NCBI GenBank assembly: GCA_910580225.1
Contig: CAJTXE010000024.1
Span: 7,275-71,274, forward strand
Source: an uncultured Acetatifactor sp.
GTDB lineage: Bacteria > Bacillota > Clostridia > Lachnospirales > Lachnospiraceae
DNA length: 64,000 nt
Reading direction: 5' to 3'
The notes below the pieces were generated by a model. That model had not been told where the DNA came from, ran no database searches, and worked only from the letters and a program-made list of their open reading frames with translations. A program made the translations under genes and the position numbers. Shown piece by piece: positions 51,351-60,313 of the stretch; positions within the stretch are counted from its first letter, which is position 1, and every line of letters begins with the position of its first letter.

Positions 51351-52721
51351 TTATTCGACGATCATATCCGCATATTTGATCCTGTATATCCGCCGAAGCG
51401 AATCATTTATCCGTTCTTCCGAAATATTCCCGTCTGCAATGGCCTGCAGAACCCCCTGATAAGCCTTTTCGAAATCTTCCGGCATCAACAGCATATCGCA
51501 GCCTGCCAGTATCGCCATAATCGCGGCTTCATCTGCCCCGTAGTATTGGGAAATGGCCGACATATTCAGCGCATCCGTGATAATGACACCCTCATATCCC
51601 ATTTCCTCCCGCAGAATATCCGTTATCAGGTGCCTGGAAAAAATACAGGGTTCGTTATCACCGGTAATGCCGGGTGCTGCCATGTGGCCCACCATAATCA
51701 TATGGGCCCCTGCCTCGATTCCCGCCCTGAAAACAGCCAGTTCCTCGGCTCTGAACTGTTCTTCCGTCCGTTCTGAAGATGCCATTCCGTCATGTGTATC
51801 CTGCACAGAACTGCCGATACCCGGAAAATGCTTCAGGCATGCTGTCACATTCTGCTCTTCAAGCCCCTTCATCATGGAAACTACAAAGTCCGATACGCTG
51901 CCGGGATCCGCCCCATAGGAGCGTCCCTCCATAACACTTCCCTCCACATTTGCCAGATCTGCCACCGGTGCAAAATTTACGTTAAAGCCTATCTCTGCCA
52001 TGGCGGCTCCGATGGCCGCGCCCGCATTGTATGCGTTCTGGGGATCCCCGACCGCTCCAATATTTCCTGCACTTTCCACCTTCGGGCCGATGCCTGCTGA
52101 TCCAAGCCGGGCCGCAGTGCCTCCCTCCTCATCCACCGCCAGGAAAACCGGATAGTTGGCATACTGTTTTGTATTGCTCAGCATTTCCTTTAACTGCTCT
52201 TCCGACTGCATATTCTTCTTGAAATACACCAGTCCGCCCACCGCATACTGTGCCAGAGCATCCCGGGTTCCCTCCCCCGCCTTCACTGCTGTCTCAACAT
52301 CCGTGATCGCTTCCGGCGTTACAAAAAACAGACCTGCCACCTTATCCTCCAGCGACATTGCCTCAATTCCCGCATCCACGATCTCGTCCAGCCGCTCCTC
52401 CGGAGTGGGCTCCACCGCTTCCGGAGTGGGTTCCGGGGTTATGGTAATCTCCTTCTCATCTGCAAGCAGATCGTTGATGAGCTCCTCTTTCGACTGATTT
52501 CCCTCTGACGATACCTCTGAAGGCGGATCCTGCGCTGTCTGCTGCCCGTTCTGTCCCGTATCCGTTCTTTCCTTTAAAAGATAATTCACCCCAAATACGA
52601 TTCCTGCTGCCACAGCCAGAATCAGAAATACCATTACCACATAGACCATAATCTGATTTCTAATCCGCCGCTTCTTTCTCTCTTCCCTCTTTTCACGCTG
52701 CAGTTCATTCCTGCTTTCCAT
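51351..52721 (-). CDS. Membrane-anchored GH3 beta-N-acetylhexosaminidase-like protein
   Basis: A 456-residue glycoside hydrolase family 3 N-terminal domain protein. The N-terminus is basic (about 1-25), followed by a membrane helix near 24-47, a low-complexity Glu/Pro/Thr linker to about residue 110 (EPTPEAVEPTPEE), and the GH3 domain with KHFPGIGSSVQDTHDG near 310-325 (the substrate-binding Lys-His and catalytic His region of NagZ-type enzymes) and VIITDALNMSAI near 390. This type cleaves GlcNAc from muropeptides. The ATG at 52721 has AGAGAGG upstream. A strong promoter and structured leader lie upstream (52890-53057). Confidence 0.88.
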   Translation of the reverse strand: MESRNELQREKREERKKRRIRNQIMVYVVMVFLILAVAAGIVFGVNYLLKERTDTGQNGQQTAQDPPSEVSSEGNQSKEELINDLLADEKEITITPEPTPEAVEPTPEERLDEIVDAGIEAMSLEDKVAGLFFVTPEAITDVETAVKAGEGTRDALAQYAVGGLVYFKKNMQSEEQLKEMLSNTKQYANYPVFLAVDEEGGTAARLGSAGIGPKVESAGNIGAVGDPQNAYNAGAAIGAAMAEIGFNVNFAPVADLANVEGSVMEGRSYGADPGSVSDFVVSMMKGLEEQNVTACLKHFPGIGSSVQDTHDGMASSERTEEQFRAEELAVFRAGIEAGAHMIMVGHMAAPGITGDNEPCIFSRHLITDILREEMGYEGVIITDALNMSAISQYYGADEAAIMAILAGCDMLLMPEDFEKAYQGVLQAIADGNISEERINDSLRRIYRIKYADMIVE

Positions 52722-52885
52722 ATGTATCCTCTCTGTCCTCCGGTTCCGGCCGCCCCTCATATCCGCCCCGCCTGCTCTGCCGATCAGACAGAGGAATCCT
52801 CTCCTTTGCCTGCCCGGCACCCCAGGTGTCACGTCAGTGACCTATTTCGTGCTGCCAGAGCAGCAAACATCCCTATGCAGGTTTG

Positions 52886-52924
52886 CGCATAAAACAACAG
52901 GAAATGAGCTCCCACTCATTTCCT
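52886..52924 (-). terminator. Terminator/attenuator hairpin upstream of GH3 gene
   Basis: A perfect 10-bp stem AGGAAATGAG/CTCATTTCCT with a 6-base loop (52899-52924), followed on the minus strand by GTTGTTTTATG. Confidence 0.75.
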
Positions 52925-53022
52925 GATCTTTCCTCCACTTCATCTCTTCGTATATCAACTCTTTTGCATATAAAAATCACACATTTGCTTTTTGTCTCTT
53001 CTGTACCTCAATGAAGGTTGAT
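52890..53022 (-). ncRNA. Candidate attenuator leader or small RNA upstream of GH3 gene
   Basis: Transcribed from a perfect promoter and ending at a strong hairpin. The 5' end ATCAAC (53017-53022) can pair with GTTGAT (52954-52959); the next bases CTTCAT can pair with ATGAAG about 20 bases further 3', giving crossing (pseudoknot-like) pairings. CTTCATT can also compete for one arm of the terminator hairpin. It does not match any riboswitch or T-box consensus I know. It may be a free small RNA or an attenuator controlling the GH3 gene. Confidence 0.45.
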
Positions 53023-53028
53023 ACCTTT

Positions 53029-53057
53029 ATTATATTGCCCAATTTTCCGTCTGTCAA
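53029..53057 (-). promoter_or_regulatory. Perfect-consensus sigma-A promoter
   Basis: On the minus strand, -35 TTGACA and -10 TATAAT with a 17-base spacer, all matching consensus exactly. It lies 45 bases after the aspartokinase stop and drives the structured leader. Confidence 0.9.
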
Positions 53058-53102
53058 CACGGAATGACGCTTTTCCAGATTTTTCTACAAATCAAACAAT
53101 TT

Positions 53103-54422
53103 TTACAGATTGGTCAGAACAAATATATCATAAATTGCCTTGATTGCAATCTCAAAATCTTCGTTGGCCACTCCGATGATAATATTCAGCTCTGAGGAAC
53201 CCTGGTCTATCATCTTCACATTTACATTTGCATGGGCCAGTGCGGAGAAAATCCTTCCGGCCGTTCCTCTGGTGGATTTCATTCCCCTTCCCACTACGGC
53301 GATCAGCGCCAGGTCAGCCTCAATCTCGATTGCATCCGGCTGTGCCACTCTGTAAAGGTAGGATGCCACCTTCTGTTCCTTCTCCATGAATTCATCCTGA
53401 TGTACGAATACAGTCAGGGTATCAATGCCGGAGGGAATGTGCTCGAAGGAAATCCCGTTCTCCTCAAAGGCCTCCAAAACCTTTCTGCCGAATCCCACTT
53501 CACCGTTCATCTTGGCTTTCTCGATATTGACACAGCAGAAACCTTTTTTACCTGCAATCCCGGTGATGACGTATTTCGATTTCTGACAGGTGCTTCCCAC
53601 AATCCAGGTCCCGTTATCCCCAGGTGCATTGGTATTGCGAATATTGATGGGAATGTTCTCCTGACGTACGGGAAAAATAGAATCCTCATGCAGCACACCG
53701 GCTCCCATGTAGGAAAGCTCCCGCAGTTCCCTGTATGTGATTACATCGATCCTTTTGGGATTCGGAATAATACAGGGATCCGCCACCAGGAAACCAGACA
53801 CATCCGTCCAGTTCTCATACACATCTGCCTGTGCCGCTTTCGCCACAATAGATCCTGTGATGTCGGAACCACCCCGGGAAAAAGTCTTCACTGCCCCATC
53901 CGGCATGGCACCGTAAAAGCCCGGAATCACTGCATACTCAGACTCTGCCAGCCTGGCGGAAAGCAGTTTGTTCGTCTTATCCTGATCAAATGTTCCCTCA
54001 TTGTCAAAGCAGACCACATCTGCGGCATCGATAAATGTAAACCCAAGATAGGCTGCCAGAATAATCCCGTTGAGATATTCTCCCCTGGATGCCGCATAAT
54101 TACTGCCGGCCTTTTCCCTGAAATTCTTCCGGATCGTCTCGAATTCTCCTTCCAGGCTTACAGCCAGATTCAGGCCCTCAATAATCTCCCGATATCTGGC
54201 CTCAATGGCGGAAAATGCCTGCTCAAAATCCTGATCTGCCTCGGCCAGATCATAACAGGCATATAGCATATCTGTTACCTTTGTATCGTTCTTAAACCGC
54301 TTACCCGGTGCGGAAGGCACCACATAGCGTCTCTCCGGGTCACTGCGGATAATATCCGCCACTTTCTGAAACTGTTCCGCACTGGCAAGAGAACTTCCCC
54401 CGAATTTCACTACCTTAGACAT
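53103..54422 (-). CDS. lysC: Aspartate kinase
   Basis: Phosphorylates aspartate, the entry to lysine, threonine, methionine and DAP. In 439 residues: KFGGSSLAS near 5-13, the kinase domain (about 1-280) with SRGGSDITGS near 195, and a tandem ACT pair (about 300-439) that normally gives feedback control. The ATG at 54422 follows GAGGAG. It belongs to the monofunctional group with an N-terminal catalytic region of the LysC III-like kind seen in Clostridia. hom lies just upstream in the same direction, so both are co-transcribed. DAP from this route feeds MurE. Confidence 0.93.
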   Translation of the reverse strand: MSKVVKFGGSSLASAEQFQKVADIIRSDPERRYVVPSAPGKRFKNDTKVTDMLYACYDLAEADQDFEQAFSAIEARYREIIEGLNLAVSLEGEFETIRKNFREKAGSNYAASRGEYLNGIILAAYLGFTFIDAADVVCFDNEGTFDQDKTNKLLSARLAESEYAVIPGFYGAMPDGAVKTFSRGGSDITGSIVAKAAQADVYENWTDVSGFLVADPCIIPNPKRIDVITYRELRELSYMGAGVLHEDSIFPVRQENIPINIRNTNAPGDNGTWIVGSTCQKSKYVITGIAGKKGFCCVNIEKAKMNGEVGFGRKVLEAFEENGISFEHIPSGIDTLTVFVHQDEFMEKEQKVASYLYRVAQPDAIEIEADLALIAVVGRGMKSTRGTAGRIFSALAHANVNVKMIDQGSSELNIIIGVANEDFEIAIKAIYDIFVLTNL

Positions 54423-54460
54423 ATTTCCACTCCTCACAGACCTTTTTGTTTCGTTCTATT

Positions 54461-55681
54461 TTACAGCAGACGAATCCTGCTTAATACCATTTCTCCCAGC
54501 TTTCTGCATTTCTCATCAAACTCTTTTTCTTTCATGGCCGGCGTAAAAAAGCCGTACTCTTTCCCCCACAGAATTCCCTCTGAGGCCGCTGCTCCTTCCC
54601 CTCCCCAGAAAGCTTCCTCCACGGTTTCCGCACAGTCCGAAGATGTCCTTACGTAAAATCGACTTTTCAACTCTTTTATATCAACCAACTCTGCCTCTTC
54701 CCGACTCCAGCCCTCCATGACTGTCCTGCCCCGATTCCGGGCACAGTCTATTACATCGGCGGCCACCGCGCTTGCAGTGGGAAGCTTACCGGCACCGCGC
54801 CCGTAAAACATGGTATCCCCCAGCATATTGCCGGTGACAAGCACACCGTTAAACACATCCTCCACGACAGCCAACGGATGTTCCTCTGTCAGCAGAAACG
54901 GCGCCACAACAGCCAGCAGCTTTCCGTCCTCCTCCACTTTTATCACCGAAAGCAGTTTAATCCGAAGGCCCTTCTTAGAAGCAAAATCAAAATCTGCCTG
55001 CGTAACCCCGGTGATTCCTTCTGTCTCTATCTTTGCGGCATCTACCGTTTTCCCAGTCACAAGCGATGCAAGTATCGCTGTCTTACGACAGGTATCATGC
55101 CCTTCCACATCTGCTTCCGGATTCCGCTCTGCATATCCCAGTTCCTGGGCCTTTTTTAAGACTTCTCCGTAATCAGCATGTTCCTTTTCCATCTTCGTCA
55201 GAATATAATTGGTAGTACCGTTTAAAATACCCGTGACCGCCTGGATCCGCTCTGCCGTGAGCGAATTCTGAATGGTCCTAAGAAGAGGAATACCGCCTCC
55301 AACGCTTGCCTCAAACAAATAATTACAATGATGTTCGGCCGCCAATGCCAGCAGTTCGGTTCCATGCATTGCCACAAGTTCTTTATTGGAAGTACATACG
55401 CTTTTGCCTGCCATCAGCGCCTGTTTCGTAAACTGGTATGCCGCTCCCACACCTCCCATGGTCTCACATACAACCGAAATCTCTGCATCCTCCAGTATAA
55501 GATTGAAATCATGCACTACCCTGTCTTCATAAGGATCACCGGGAAAATCCCTCAGATCCAGGATATACCTGACCTGTATCTCCTCTCCAGTCTTTCCGGA
55601 TATCTGTTCCCGGTTACGCCCCAACACTTCTACAACCCCACTGCCAACCGTTCCATATCCCAGCACTGCGACATTTACCAT
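54461..55681 (-). CDS. hom: Homoserine dehydrogenase
   Basis: NAD(P)-dependent reduction of aspartate semialdehyde to homoserine. In 406 residues: Rossmann motif VLGYGTVGSG near 6-15, ILNGTTNYILTKM near 170-182, and the catalytic block AxxxGYAERNPEADVEGxD near 200-217. The C-terminus after residue 335 is shorter than in Bacillus Hom (about 430) and the regulatory ACT domain looks reduced. The ATG at 55681 has TAGGAG upstream. It lies 38 bases before lysC. Confidence 0.94.
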   Translation of the reverse strand: MVNVAVLGYGTVGSGVVEVLGRNREQISGKTGEEIQVRYILDLRDFPGDPYEDRVVHDFNLILEDAEISVVCETMGGVGAAYQFTKQALMAGKSVCTSNKELVAMHGTELLALAAEHHCNYLFEASVGGGIPLLRTIQNSLTAERIQAVTGILNGTTNYILTKMEKEHADYGEVLKKAQELGYAERNPEADVEGHDTCRKTAILASLVTGKTVDAAKIETEGITGVTQADFDFASKKGLRIKLLSVIKVEEDGKLLAVVAPFLLTEEHPLAVVEDVFNGVLVTGNMLGDTMFYGRGAGKLPTASAVAADVIDCARNRGRTVMEGWSREEAELVDIKELKSRFYVRTSSDCAETVEEAFWGGEGAAASEGILWGKEYGFFTPAMKEKEFDEKCRKLGEMVLSRIRLL

Positions 55682-55769
55682 CGTTTTTTCTCCTATTCCA
55701 GTTCTGCAACGACACACACTGTGACTTTTCCCGGCTGTGTGCCATTGTTGTTTTTCAGTTCCGTTTTCT

Positions 55770-57008
55770 CTAGTTCAGAGGATATTTGTCCGTCAGAGTC
55801 TGAACTATAGCGCGGGCCTCGGAAACCTTTTCCTGGCCGCCCTTTAATACCATCACTATAGCTTCTGCAATCCTGTCCATATCTGCTGTATTCATGCCTC
55901 TGGAAGTGACTGCAGGTGTTCCAAGGCGGATGCCGCTTGTCACAAACGGAGACTGGGGATCATTGGGAATGGTATTTTTATTGCAGGTGATATGTGCGGC
56001 GTCCAAAAGCTTTTCCGTAGCCTTGCCCGTAATGCCGAAACTTGTCAGATCCACCAGCATCAGGTGATTGTCTGTGCCTCCGGAAACAATCTTTACCCCC
56101 CTGTCTGTCAGGCCTCTGCATAAAGCCTGAGCATTGTGGATAATATTTTTCTGATATGTTTTAAATTCTTCTGTCAAAGCCTCTTTAAAGCAGACGGCTT
56201 TCGCAGCAATGACATGCATCAGCGGTCCACCCTGTATCCCCGGAAAGATCGCTTTGTTGAAATTATACTTCTCATTCACAGCCTTGCTGGAAAGAATCAT
56301 GCCGCCTCTGGGACCTCTGAGCGTCTTATGTGTGGTGGTGGTGGTCACATCGGCATAGGGAATGGGGCTCGGATGAAGCCCGGCTGCCACCAGACCTGCT
56401 ATATGAGCCATATCCACCATCAGAACTGCCCCCACCTCGTCTGCCACCTGGCGAAACTTCTCGAAATCTATGGTTCTGGCATAAGCAGATGCACCTGCTA
56501 TGATCATCCTGGGCCTTGCTTCCAACGCAGTTTCACGCAGCGCCTCATAATCAAGAAATCCGTCCGCATTTACCCCGTAAGGCACAATGTGAAAATATTT
56601 ACCGGACATATTCACCGGACTGCCATGGGTCAGATGGCCGCCGTGGTCCAGGTTCATGCCCATGATGGTATCACCCGGCTTACAGACCGCAAACTGCACT
56701 GCCATATTGGCCTGGGCACCGGAATGAGGCTGCACATTGGCATACTCACAGCCAAACAGCTCTTTCGCACGATCGATGGCCAGATTTTCCACCACATCCA
56801 CGCACTCGCAGCCCCCATAATATCTCTTTCCCGGATAGCCCTCTGCATATTTATTCGTCAATGGACTTCCCATTGCTGCCATCACAGCCTGGCTCACCCA
56901 GTTTTCGGAAGCGATCAGCTCAATATGACTGTTCTGTCTCGCCTGTTCCTCTACAATCGCCTGTGCGATTTCAGGATCTGCATTTCTTACTTCATCCAAA
57001 GAATACAT
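55770..57008 (-). CDS. glyA: Serine hydroxymethyltransferase
   Basis: PLP enzyme interconverting serine and glycine with tetrahydrofolate, the main one-carbon source. The 412-residue protein shows NKYAEGYPGKRYYGG near 52-66, QPHSGAQAN near 92-100, MDLDHGGHLTHG-like motif near 118, and the PLP lysine in TTTTHKTLRGPRGG near 220-233. A promoter is at 57185-57212. The SD is AAAGGAGGAGTCC. Downstream hom-lysC suggests a shared amino acid region, though an 88-base gap separates them. Confidence 0.96.
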   Translation of the reverse strand: MYSLDEVRNADPEIAQAIVEEQARQNSHIELIASENWVSQAVMAAMGSPLTNKYAEGYPGKRYYGGCECVDVVENLAIDRAKELFGCEYANVQPHSGAQANMAVQFAVCKPGDTIMGMNLDHGGHLTHGSPVNMSGKYFHIVPYGVNADGFLDYEALRETALEARPRMIIAGASAYARTIDFEKFRQVADEVGAVLMVDMAHIAGLVAAGLHPSPIPYADVTTTTTHKTLRGPRGGMILSSKAVNEKYNFNKAIFPGIQGGPLMHVIAAKAVCFKEALTEEFKTYQKNIIHNAQALCRGLTDRGVKIVSGGTDNHLMLVDLTSFGITGKATEKLLDAAHITCNKNTIPNDPQSPFVTSGIRLGTPAVTSRGMNTADMDRIAEAIVMVLKGGQEKVSEARAIVQTLTDKYPLN

Positions 57009-57388
57009 GTAGGACTCCTCCTTTTCTTATTCCAGTTCCGCATCTGCCCATACCTTGCCTCACTGACAAGAATTTCCGGCAATTATAGCCTATGCTGTTT
57101 TCCAGTTCCCCGTCTGTCCCTCCATCATCCCCAGGCTCTGCCGGCGCCCTTTGAATACTTTGTTCTGAATTGACATACGGTTTGATTATATCATAGAAAC
57201 GCCGGAATGCAACATAAAAATTCATTCTGTTGTGTTTTACCCTGATTTTTATGCGTTTTTTGCTGGTCTTCCGGAATTTTTATACATTTTAGATATGAAT
57301 TCTCAGGATTCCGGGCTTTACGAACCTCCTTCCTGCTGATAAAATAAAGGACAGTACCTGATCGATTAACGAAAGCTGAGGATTTGTC
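57009..57388. other. Divergent glyA - lipid kinase intergenic region
   Basis: A 380-bp gap. It holds the glyA promoter and a 170-base glyA leader in which I see no riboswitch signature. Rightward, a T-rich stretch contains TTGCTG-15-TATACA (57261-57287), a poor promoter candidate for the lipid kinase gene. Nothing else recognised. Confidence 0.5.
57185..57212 (-). promoter_or_regulatory. glyA promoter
   Basis: On the minus strand, -35 TTGCAT and a perfect -10 TATAAT with a 16-base spacer. Confidence 0.6.
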
Positions 57389-58312
57389 ATGTATCATATT
57401 ATTATCAATCCGGTTTCACGCTCCGGCAAGGGTCTGCAGATATGGAAGCGCCAGATCGAACCGGTTCTTCAGTCCCGGGAAATCGCTTACCGCCCCTTTT
57501 TTTCCGAAAAACCCGGTGACACCATCCAAATCGCCAGAGAGCTTTCTTCCAAAACAAAAGCCCCTCTGTGCCTGGTCATACTTGGCGGTGACGGCACCGT
57601 AAATGAAGCTCTGCAGGGACTTGAAGAAACATCCCATATTACATTAGGCTATATTCCCACCGGTTCCAGCAACGATCTTGCCCGGGACTTAAAAATCCCC
57701 ACGGACCCTTCCCATGCACTGGAACTGATCCTCCATACCGGCTCTCCTCATCTCATGGATCTGGGATGTGTCTCTTATCCGGACGGTGAAACCCGTAAAT
57801 TTGCTGTCAGCTGCGGTATCGGCTTTGATGCTGCTGTCTGTGAAGAGGCACTGCGCTCCCGGATCAAAGCCGCCATGAACCGCCTGGGTCTGGGCAAGCT
57901 GACCTATCTGGGTATCGCATTAAAACAATTATTTTCCGCAAAGGCTGTGTCAGGAATTCTGACGATAGACCATAACGAACCTGTCGATATCGGCAATATG
58001 CTCTTTACGGCCTGTATGCTTCACCGTTTTGAAGGCGGCGGCTTTATGTTCGCTCCCAACGCGGATGACAATGATGGTTTTCTCAATATCTGCGCGGTGG
58101 GTGATCTTCCGAAGTCCCTGATTCTGTTTGCTCTGCCCACTGCGTTCAAGGGAAAACACTACCGATTTCAGGGAATTACTCCTTATACAGCCAAAACACT
58201 TACCATTGAAACCACCCTTCCTCTCTGGATCCATACAGACGGCGAGGTCACCCGTAAAAGCAGCAAAATCCGCATCGTCTGTGAAAAAGACGCGATTCGG
58301 ATGATACACTGA
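57389..58312 (+). CDS. Diacylglycerol kinase-family lipid kinase (YegS/DagK-like)
   Basis: A 307-residue soluble lipid kinase. The N-terminal catalytic domain has NPVSRSGKG near 7-15 and the nucleotide-binding GGDGTVNEAL near 69-78, with GSSNDLARDL near 95-104. The C-terminal domain has DGxFNICxVG-like NDDGFLNICAVGD near 230-242. Bacterial members phosphorylate diacylglycerol for re-entry into phospholipid synthesis. GAGGA lies eight bases before the ATG. It is paired on the plus strand with a PAP2-family phosphatase, the reverse activity on lipid phosphates, which is suggestive. Confidence 0.92.
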   Translation: MYHIIINPVSRSGKGLQIWKRQIEPVLQSREIAYRPFFSEKPGDTIQIARELSSKTKAPLCLVILGGDGTVNEALQGLEETSHITLGYIPTGSSNDLARDLKIPTDPSHALELILHTGSPHLMDLGCVSYPDGETRKFAVSCGIGFDAAVCEEALRSRIKAAMNRLGLGKLTYLGIALKQLFSAKAVSGILTIDHNEPVDIGNMLFTACMLHRFEGGGFMFAPNADDNDGFLNICAVGDLPKSLILFALPTAFKGKHYRFQGITPYTAKTLTIETTLPLWIHTDGEVTRKSSKIRIVCEKDAIRMIH

Positions 58313-58417
58313 TTTATAAGATTTTCCTATCATATTTCCCTTTTAAAGAATTCAGCCAGAGTATTTTTGAGATCTATTAAGAATTTCTAAAGAATACTTA
58401 AAATGTCAAAAAGGCCA

Positions 58418-58445
58418 TTGATTTTTATTATCCAGGAGTTATACT
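58418..58445 (+). promoter_or_regulatory. Promoter of PAP2-family gene
   Basis: -35 TTGATT and -10 TATACT with a 16-base spacer, about 70 bases before the gene start. Confidence 0.6.
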
Positions 58446-58516
58446 AATGCATGGTCAAAGGATTTACCATACCTGGGGAGAATCCGATCAACAGAACATG
58501 AAAGGATAATATAAAT

Positions 58517-59194
58517 ATGGAAAAAATAAAAAAAATTTATGCAACATACAGGCATGGTATTCCCCTGCTGATCTATATGGCTATTTACCTGTCCTGGTTT
58601 GCCTGGCTGGAAGAAAAAAACACAAAGAATTATCAGGTCATCCATGTGGCAGCGGATGATTATATCCCCTTCTGTGAGATATTTATTGTTCCGTATCTTT
58701 TATGGTTTGCCTATGTGTCAATAGTAGTACTATTTCTGTTTTTCAGGAATAAGCAGGAATTCTACAGATCCTGTGTATTCCTGTTCACAGGTATGACCAT
58801 TTTCCTGATTATTTCCACGCTGTGGCCAAACGGTCATCACTTAAGGCTGGCAGAAATGCCGCGGGATAATATCTTTACCCGGGCCGTTTCCGCCCTGTGG
58901 AGTGTAGATACTCCCACAAACCTGTGGCCCAGTATCCATGTGTACAATTCCATGGGTGCACACTTTGCTGTCATCCGCAGCTCTGAACTGGAACACAGAA
59001 AAGGAATCCGGATTGCATCAGGTATACTGGCTTTTTCCATTATATTGTCCACGATGTTCATCAAACAGCATTCCGTATTTGATGTCATGACCGGTATCAC
59101 CTTAGGTATTGTGATGTATATCTTTACTTACAGGAGGGAAGTTGTTTTGGCCGCCAGGATGCAGCGCAAACTGAAAAAAAGAATTTCTGTATAA
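58517..59194 (+). CDS. PAP2-superfamily membrane phosphatase/transferase
   Basis: A 225-residue membrane protein with about six helices. PAP2 motifs: WPSIHVYNSMG near 136-146 (the C2 Ser-x-x-x-His region) and MFIKQHSVFDVMTG near 176-189 (C3, where the nucleophilic His and Asp appear as HSVFD). The C1 site is weak. The form resembles the bacterial group related to inositol phosphorylceramide synthase, so it may move or remove lipid head groups rather than only dephosphorylate. AAGGATAATATAAAT precedes the ATG. The protein ends with a strongly basic tail. Confidence 0.85.
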   Translation: MEKIKKIYATYRHGIPLLIYMAIYLSWFAWLEEKNTKNYQVIHVAADDYIPFCEIFIVPYLLWFAYVSIVVLFLFFRNKQEFYRSCVFLFTGMTIFLIISTLWPNGHHLRLAEMPRDNIFTRAVSALWSVDTPTNLWPSIHVYNSMGAHFAVIRSSELEHRKGIRIASGILAFSIILSTMFIKQHSVFDVMTGITLGIVMYIFTYRREVVLAARMQRKLKKRISV

Positions 59195-59199
59195 AAATG

Positions 59200-59245
59200 G
59201 TTATAAAATAGTCCCCGGCCAATCGGCCGGGGACTATTTTATAAC
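59200..59245. terminator. Bidirectional terminator with 21-bp stem
   Basis: A perfect 21-bp inverted repeat (59200-59220 and 59225-59245) with AATC loop: GC-rich centre and A/T flanks on both sides, so U-tracts form in both directions. It sits between the convergent PAP2 and glycosyltransferase genes. Confidence 0.95.
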
Positions 59246-59248
59246 TTT

Positions 59249-60274
59249 TTAATTAAATTTGAAAATTTTCTGACAGATCCGATATCCGCTTACGGAAATT
59301 TTACGGCCGCTGCGCCCCGGAAGATTCATTGCGCTTCCCATAATGCCATGCCGCATCCAGACAAATAGACCCCCGTCCCTGGACTTCAGATACTTCCATA
59401 ATTCTTTCTTTTTCGCCAGATTCTCCTCCGTACCGGAACGAATCAGCAAAACCGAAGATACCGTTGTGATAATTTCGAGATAATTGCGCATATATTGATA
59501 GAGACGTTTATTTTTCATAATATCGGTCTTCTTCTCCACCAGATAATCAATCAAAATCTTGTTTACCCTGATTTGCTGATCAATTCTTGAAATCATTATC
59601 TCTTCATTCACCGACTGATCCTCCCGCCCAATATAATAGCGATACAGATTTACATCCAGATAATAGAGATTCTTCACATAGGGTAAGGGTTCAAAAACAT
59701 AAATATTATCCACATAAAAAGTATGCTCCGGCAGCTGTAAACCGCATTCTCGAAGCAGTCTGGTGCGGAAGATAACCGAGTGCATCAATATATAATGTCC
59801 CTTTACGAAATGATGACAGTCCTCCCACTTAAACAGCTTTCCCACCGGTAGGATATGCCGGTAATGCATCACTTTCTTCCTTTTCTCCCCCTCTTTCTCA
59901 TAGACAAAGTTGCAGACCAGCATGTCCAGGGCATGAACCCCCCCTGCCAGTTCCCTCAGCGTATCCAGCACTTTCAGATATGCGTCTTTTTTCACCCAGT
60001 CGTCACTGTCCACCACTTTAAAATAAAGGCCTTCAGCATGTTGCATTCCGGCATTGACAGCGGCGCCGTGACCTCCGTTTTCCTGATGCACTGCTTTTAC
60101 AATAGAAGGATACGTTGCGGCATATTCATCTGCAATTTCGGCCGTCCTGTCCTTTGACCCGTCATCTACAATGATGATCTCCACATCTTCTCCCCCCACC
60201 AAAAGGGAATCCACGCATTTCTTCATATAAGCTTCAGAATTATAACAGGGAATCGCTATTGACAATAGTTTCAC
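59249..60274 (-). CDS. Family 2 glycosyltransferase
   Basis: A 341-residue GT-A fold enzyme with an inverting GT2 domain at the N-terminus: LLSIAIPCYNSEAYMKKCVDSLL, VDDGSKDRTAEIADEYA near 36-52, and DxD-type VVDSDDW near 87-93. The C-terminal half (about 200-341) is basic and helical, common in GT2 enzymes that modify surface polysaccharides or teichoic acids. No membrane helix is evident. The acceptor and donor sugar cannot be told. It follows the SfsA-MutY gene by 39 bases. Confidence 0.9.
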   Translation of the reverse strand: MKLLSIAIPCYNSEAYMKKCVDSLLVGGEDVEIIIVDDGSKDRTAEIADEYAATYPSIVKAVHQENGGHGAAVNAGMQHAEGLYFKVVDSDDWVKKDAYLKVLDTLRELAGGVHALDMLVCNFVYEKEGEKRKKVMHYRHILPVGKLFKWEDCHHFVKGHYILMHSVIFRTRLLRECGLQLPEHTFYVDNIYVFEPLPYVKNLYYLDVNLYRYYIGREDQSVNEEIMISRIDQQIRVNKILIDYLVEKKTDIMKNKRLYQYMRNYLEIITTVSSVLLIRSGTEENLAKKKELWKYLKSRDGGLFVWMRHGIMGSAMNLPGRSGRKISVSGYRICQKIFKFN

Positions 60275-60313
60275 ATTTAAGTCCTCCTAAATATAGTTCC
60301 GCATCCGGCACCC

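Larger units (their letters stand above)
52722..53102. other. 381-bp gap holding a structured leader or small RNA
   Basis: No supported protein gene. It contains a perfect consensus promoter (53029-53057), a 125-base structured segment ending in a terminator hairpin (52899-52924), and a further 170 bases with small hairpins (for example GTCAC/GTGAC) before the GH3 start. A 33-codon frame in the segment has no adequate SD and is not called. Confidence 0.6.

Noticed and set aside
55682..55769. Lysine or threonine riboswitch, T-box or leader peptide before hom-lysC
   Set aside because: Only about 90 bases, without Lys- or Thr-rich codons, terminator pair or known consensus.
57013..57184. Folate or glycine riboswitch in the glyA leader
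   Set aside because: No match to the conserved THF or glycine aptamer cores that I know; no terminator hairpin.
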